This document shows positions 23,605-26,081 of a stretch of DNA of 26,081 bases, piece after piece. Position 1 is the first letter of the stretch. Each line of letters starts with the position of its first letter. Origin of the DNA: CAYSLA01 sp964431685 (lineage in GTDB: Bacteria; Armatimonadota; UBA5829); assembly GCA_964431685.1 (NCBI GenBank), contig CAYSLA010000036.1:1-26081 (forward strand), in the 5' to 3' direction. A program made the translations under genes and the position numbers. The notes beneath the pieces were generated by a model that was given only the letters and a program-made list of their open reading frames with translations, was not told where the DNA came from and searched no databases.

Positions 23605-24207
23605 GTGTACGTAGGCAGAATCGTGGTTGTCGGCAAGGCTGAGAAGCCTTTCGTGGCCTATCGGGTCTCAAGCAGGTCATTCCCCAACAGGACTGCAAGA
23701 ATTGACAACGATACCGTATCCATAGGCCCGATCGATCAGGCCGACCTGGAGAAGAATCCCTACATAGCATACAACTGCATCAGAGTATCCGACAAGGCGG
23801 TTGTCGTCTCTAACGGTTCCCACACCGACCCGATCCACGACCGCGTGTCGTTGGGTGAGGCTCCCGACCTTGTGCTACAGGCTGTGCTCACCGAGATGGG
23901 CTACGAGAAGGACGAATTCAACACGCCGCGCATCGCGGGTGTTGTCGCGGGTGATGTCGGTTACCTTGGAATAGTGCGCGACGACGCGGTTGAGGTCACC
24001 AGCTTCAACCTGGAGGAGGGTCTGTGCAGGTTCATATGCACATACGAGCTCAATCGTTTGGACGGAGTGCTGCATCCGTTTGTGGCAGACAGTTCAGATG
24101 AAGCTGCACGCTACGTTGTGGATGGCGGACCATTCAAAGAGTTCGGGCACCCGGTATGTGCGGCTGCCTGGTTTGGCACTCTGGCAGTCTACAACCCTCA
24201 CGACTGA
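23605..24207 (+). CDS. purO: IMP cyclohydrolase, archaeal PurO type
   Basis: PurO closes the ring of FAICAR to give IMP, the last step of de novo purine synthesis, with a fold unrelated to the PurH cyclohydrolase domain. The 200-residue product has the family features in order: MYVGRIVVVG, then FVAYRVSSRSFPNR (about residues 16-29), NPYIAYNCIRV (about 51-61), VVSNGSHTDPI (about 68-78) and YEKDEFNTPRIAG (about 100-112). The GTG start has GGAGG about 10 bases upstream. It lies 32 bases after grpE in the same unit and ends before a strong terminator. It complements the purH gene at 14815, which lacks a cyclohydrolase domain. Confidence 0.93.
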   Translation: MYVGRIVVVGKAEKPFVAYRVSSRSFPNRTARIDNDTVSIGPIDQADLEKNPYIAYNCIRVSDKAVVVSNGSHTDPIHDRVSLGEAPDLVLQAVLTEMGYEKDEFNTPRIAGVVAGDVGYLGIVRDDAVEVTSFNLEEGLCRFICTYELNRLDGVLHPFVADSSDEAARYVVDGGPFKEFGHPVCAAAWFGTLAVYNPHD

Positions 24208-24304
24208 CCGGCATAGGTAGTCAGTGCCATCCACTTGTGTCGTGATATGGCGCGATTTCAAATTGCACCGTGCAGGATACGCAGAGTCATTCCCCCGCAA
24301 AACC

Positions 24305-24345
24305 AGCGAAGCCGCGGAGCAGATGCTCCGCGGCTTCGCTTTCTT
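24305..24345. terminator. Strong, probably bidirectional terminator
   Basis: A 16-bp perfect stem begins AGCGAAGCCGCGGAGC at 24305 and is matched by its complement ending at 24340, with a tight loop at about 24321-24324. The plus strand continues TTCTTCTC, and the minus-strand exit reads GGTTTTGC. It sits between the convergent purO and VWA-lipoprotein genes and could stop transcription from both. Confidence 0.85.
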
Positions 24346-24398
24346 CTCAAAGTCCGACTCCCGTTTTCACGTTCGCCGGCCTTGTGGCTTCGTGAGTC

Positions 24399-25757
24399 CT
24401 AGAAGGTCACGTCGTCGAAGATGACGTCCGAGAGTTTGCCGTCCTTGCTCAGAATCAGCCGGACGGTGTGCTTGGTGCCGGTTCTCGGGTCCACGAACGT
24501 TATGACCCATCCCTTGGATATGATCGTGCCGATGCCGATGGTCGTCAGGTCGACGTTGCCGCCGGATGGCATCTGTATCCACTTGCCGCCGGTCGCATCA
24601 GCAATTACCTTGATGTCGACGTGGCTGGTGGTGGCACGGAATGAACCTCTGCGTCCATCGTTCATGATGGCGCGGGTCAGCGCACCAGTGCCAGGGGAAA
24701 CGGCGTGGACAACAGTCTTGCCCAAACAGGCAGCGATTGTCTCCTCAGCGGTCCACAGAGCATAGTCCGTGCCGTCGTCTCTCTGGTGAGAAACGATGTC
24801 AGTGAGCGCAATGATGATTCTCTGCGCGCCCGGTCTCCAGTTGCATCGGGCGTTGAGTTCGTAGATGGCGTCCACAGAGACTTCAGGTCCGTCTCCACCG
24901 CCAGTCGCGTAGAGCGTGCTGACCCAAGCTTGGAACTCGGCCGTGGTCTTGTCGAAATTCAGACCAAAGATTCCGAGGTCGGCCGGGGGAGTTCCGCCGA
25001 GGTCATAGCCGACTTTGTCGTAGAAGTCGACGCCGGCGAAGCGCACATCAAGGCCAGCAGCCGTCAACGAAGTCGCGAAGGCATTGATGCTGTCCTTGAC
25101 CCCTTCAATGGTGCCGCCCATGCTTCCGGTCGCGTCCACCGCGAACGCGATGTCCGCTTTGGACGTGGTGCTGGATGTCGGAACGATGGTTACGGCTACT
25201 GGGAAACCATCGACGAGGACCAGGATGTAGTCTCCGCCGCTCAACGAATCAAGACCCTCCAGCGGATCACCCGTGGCCGGGTCTATGATCGAAGACAGCG
25301 AGATTCGCTTTGTCGTCGGGTCCGTTGAGTCCGGAGCGATAGCTCCAGCTATCGTATACGCGTCATCAGTGATTTCAGGAGGTATGGCTGTGAAGGTTAG
25401 CTTGATGTTAGCAACCTTTCCTGCCTGGATAGTTCCGGTCGCGGACGCCGTTGCGACAAGCTTGTCCGCTGCGTCAAAGGCTCTGCCCTGCACAACGATC
25501 GGGCCAGCAGCGATGTCGGTCGTGGTTATCTCACTGGCAGACCTGATGATGGTGCCGGTGAAGACGGTGGATGTGCCCTTAAGCACCGTGATGGTGATCT
25601 TAGTGGCTTCAGCAGGGAGATACCTGCTGTCGGGCCAGTTTACGGCCACACTCAACTTGCCGGTTCCGCCGCTGGGAACGGTTGATCCCCCGCCGCCGCA
25701 TCCGGCAATCAGCGCTATGACGATGATGACTACCATTGCTCTCAAAAACAGTTTCAT
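24399..25757 (-). CDS. Lipoprotein with von Willebrand factor A (VWA) domain
   Basis: The 452-residue product has a type II signal peptide (KLFLRAMVVIIVIALIAGC) with lipobox LIAGC and acylated Cys20, followed by GGGG. An Ig-like beta-sandwich segment (about 33-125) is followed by a linker and a VWA domain (about 202-370). The MIDAS is visible as D208-A-T-G-S212, a DxTxS variant of DxSxS, with TGGGDGPE near 285-292 and D320 in ALTDI. A C-terminal beta segment ends the protein. Such lipoproteins bind metal-dependent ligands at the cell surface or periplasmic face; the ligand is unknown. GGAGGG lies about 8 bases before the ATG. A small lipoprotein gene ends 22 bases upstream. Confidence 0.85.
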   Translation of the reverse strand: MKLFLRAMVVIIVIALIAGCGGGGSTVPSGGTGKLSVAVNWPDSRYLPAEATKITITVLKGTSTVFTGTIIRSASEITTTDIAAGPIVVQGRAFDAADKLVATASATGTIQAGKVANIKLTFTAIPPEITDDAYTIAGAIAPDSTDPTTKRISLSSIIDPATGDPLEGLDSLSGGDYILVLVDGFPVAVTIVPTSSTTSKADIAFAVDATGSMGGTIEGVKDSINAFATSLTAAGLDVRFAGVDFYDKVGYDLGGTPPADLGIFGLNFDKTTAEFQAWVSTLYATGGGDGPEVSVDAIYELNARCNWRPGAQRIIIALTDIVSHQRDDGTDYALWTAEETIAACLGKTVVHAVSPGTGALTRAIMNDGRRGSFRATTSHVDIKVIADATGGKWIQMPSGGNVDLTTIGIGTIISKGWVITFVDPRTGTKHTVRLILSKDGKLSDVIFDDVTF

Positions 25758-25779
25758 TCCTTATACCCTCCGAATCGTC

Positions 25780-25983
25780 TCATTCAACAGTGATCCTGGC
25801 AGCTCCGGTGGTGTCATCCACCGAAATCTTAGCAGTCCCGGTGGTTGGTGCTGGCGATTCCTCGCTACCACCGCCACCGCAGCCGGCCGCGAAAGCACAC
25901 AATACCGCTAATGCAGCAACCAGTAGTGTAGCTTTCACGACCGCAGTGAGCCCAGACAAACGTGTTCTTTTGAAGATGCTCAC
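25780..25983 (-). CDS. Small lipoprotein, 67 residues
   Basis: I do not recognise a family. The GTG at 25983 follows a strong AAAGGAGG site with 7 bases spacing; the longer in-frame start at 26076 has no such support. The product has basic residues, a hydrophobic helix and lipobox FAAGC with Cys35, then GGGG, as in the next gene's product. Only about 30 residues follow, containing TGTAKISVDD, which resembles the TGKLSVAV start of the VWA lipoprotein's sandwich domain. It may be a truncated paralogue or a small partner. The two genes are 22 bases apart and are probably one operon; the promoter must lie in the last 100 bases of the window or beyond. Confidence 0.7.
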   Translation of the reverse strand: MSIFKRTRLSGLTAVVKATLLVAALAVLCAFAAGCGGGGSEESPAPTTGTAKISVDDTTGAARITVE

Positions 25984-26081
25984 ATCGACTCCTCCTTTCG
26001 ACGAGTATTTGAACAGTCGCGCGCACAATCCCTCGGTATCCTCACGAAGCGAAGAGCCGCTCCCAAGAGAGTGCACGCCCA

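Overview
The window is a chromosomal segment of a bacterium, probably Gram-negative-type (diderm). It encodes a flagellar switch protein, two lipoproteins with lipoboxes and an exported protein that looks like an outer-membrane protein. Coding density is high, and GTG and TTG starts are frequent. The phylum cannot be fixed by eye. The mix fits a deep-branching uncultured lineage such as Armatimonadota or a relative: a stand-alone AICAR transformylase, an archaeal-type PurO, an Ogg1-type glycosylase and a GH94-like orphan. That placement is a guess. A run of exactly 100 Ns (21189-21288) shows this is draft scaffold sequence.

Layout. (1) 1-3500, plus strand: the 3' part of tRNA-Trp, then secE-nusG-rplK-rplA, a leader with an intrinsic terminator, rplJ and rplL, closed by a strong terminator. 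rpoB does not follow. (2) 3553-9309, minus strand: an MFS exporter, a nitroreductase, rimI, tsaD and a divergent GH94-like protein. (3) 9351-9552: a decayed 3' end of an ISL3-family insertion sequence between the MFS gene and fliM. (4) 9604-12005, minus: a NarL/LuxR-type response regulator, a CheY-like regulator and fliM. (5) 12550-14504, minus: an exported beta-rich protein and radA, eight bases apart, behind a consensus sigma-70 promoter whose spacer contains a dyad. (6) 14815-18994, plus: AICARFT-only purH and an Ogg1-like glycosylase, a Gfo/Idh/MocA oxidoreductase with its own promoter, a roughly 100-bp multi-hairpin repeat cassette, and a TauE/SafE permease. (7) 19246-22763, plus: a very large acidic protein with a coiled coil, a 34-residue tandem repeat array (where the assembly gap lies), recurrent FDLA motifs and a C-terminal zinc ribbon. 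(8) 22958-24207, plus: grpE and purO. (9) 24399-25983, minus: a small lipoprotein and a VWA-domain lipoprotein.

How the parts fit. The first block supplies protein export, transcription elongation and ribosome stalk functions. The rimI-tsaD pair belongs to ribosomal protein acetylation and tRNA t6A modification. The most informative pairing is purH(AICARFT) with purO. Together they replace the usual bifunctional PurH for the last two steps of IMP synthesis, although they lie about 8 kb apart. The most unusual gene is the repeat/zinc-ribbon protein, for which I recognise no family. No CRISPR array, prophage or obvious defence system is visible.
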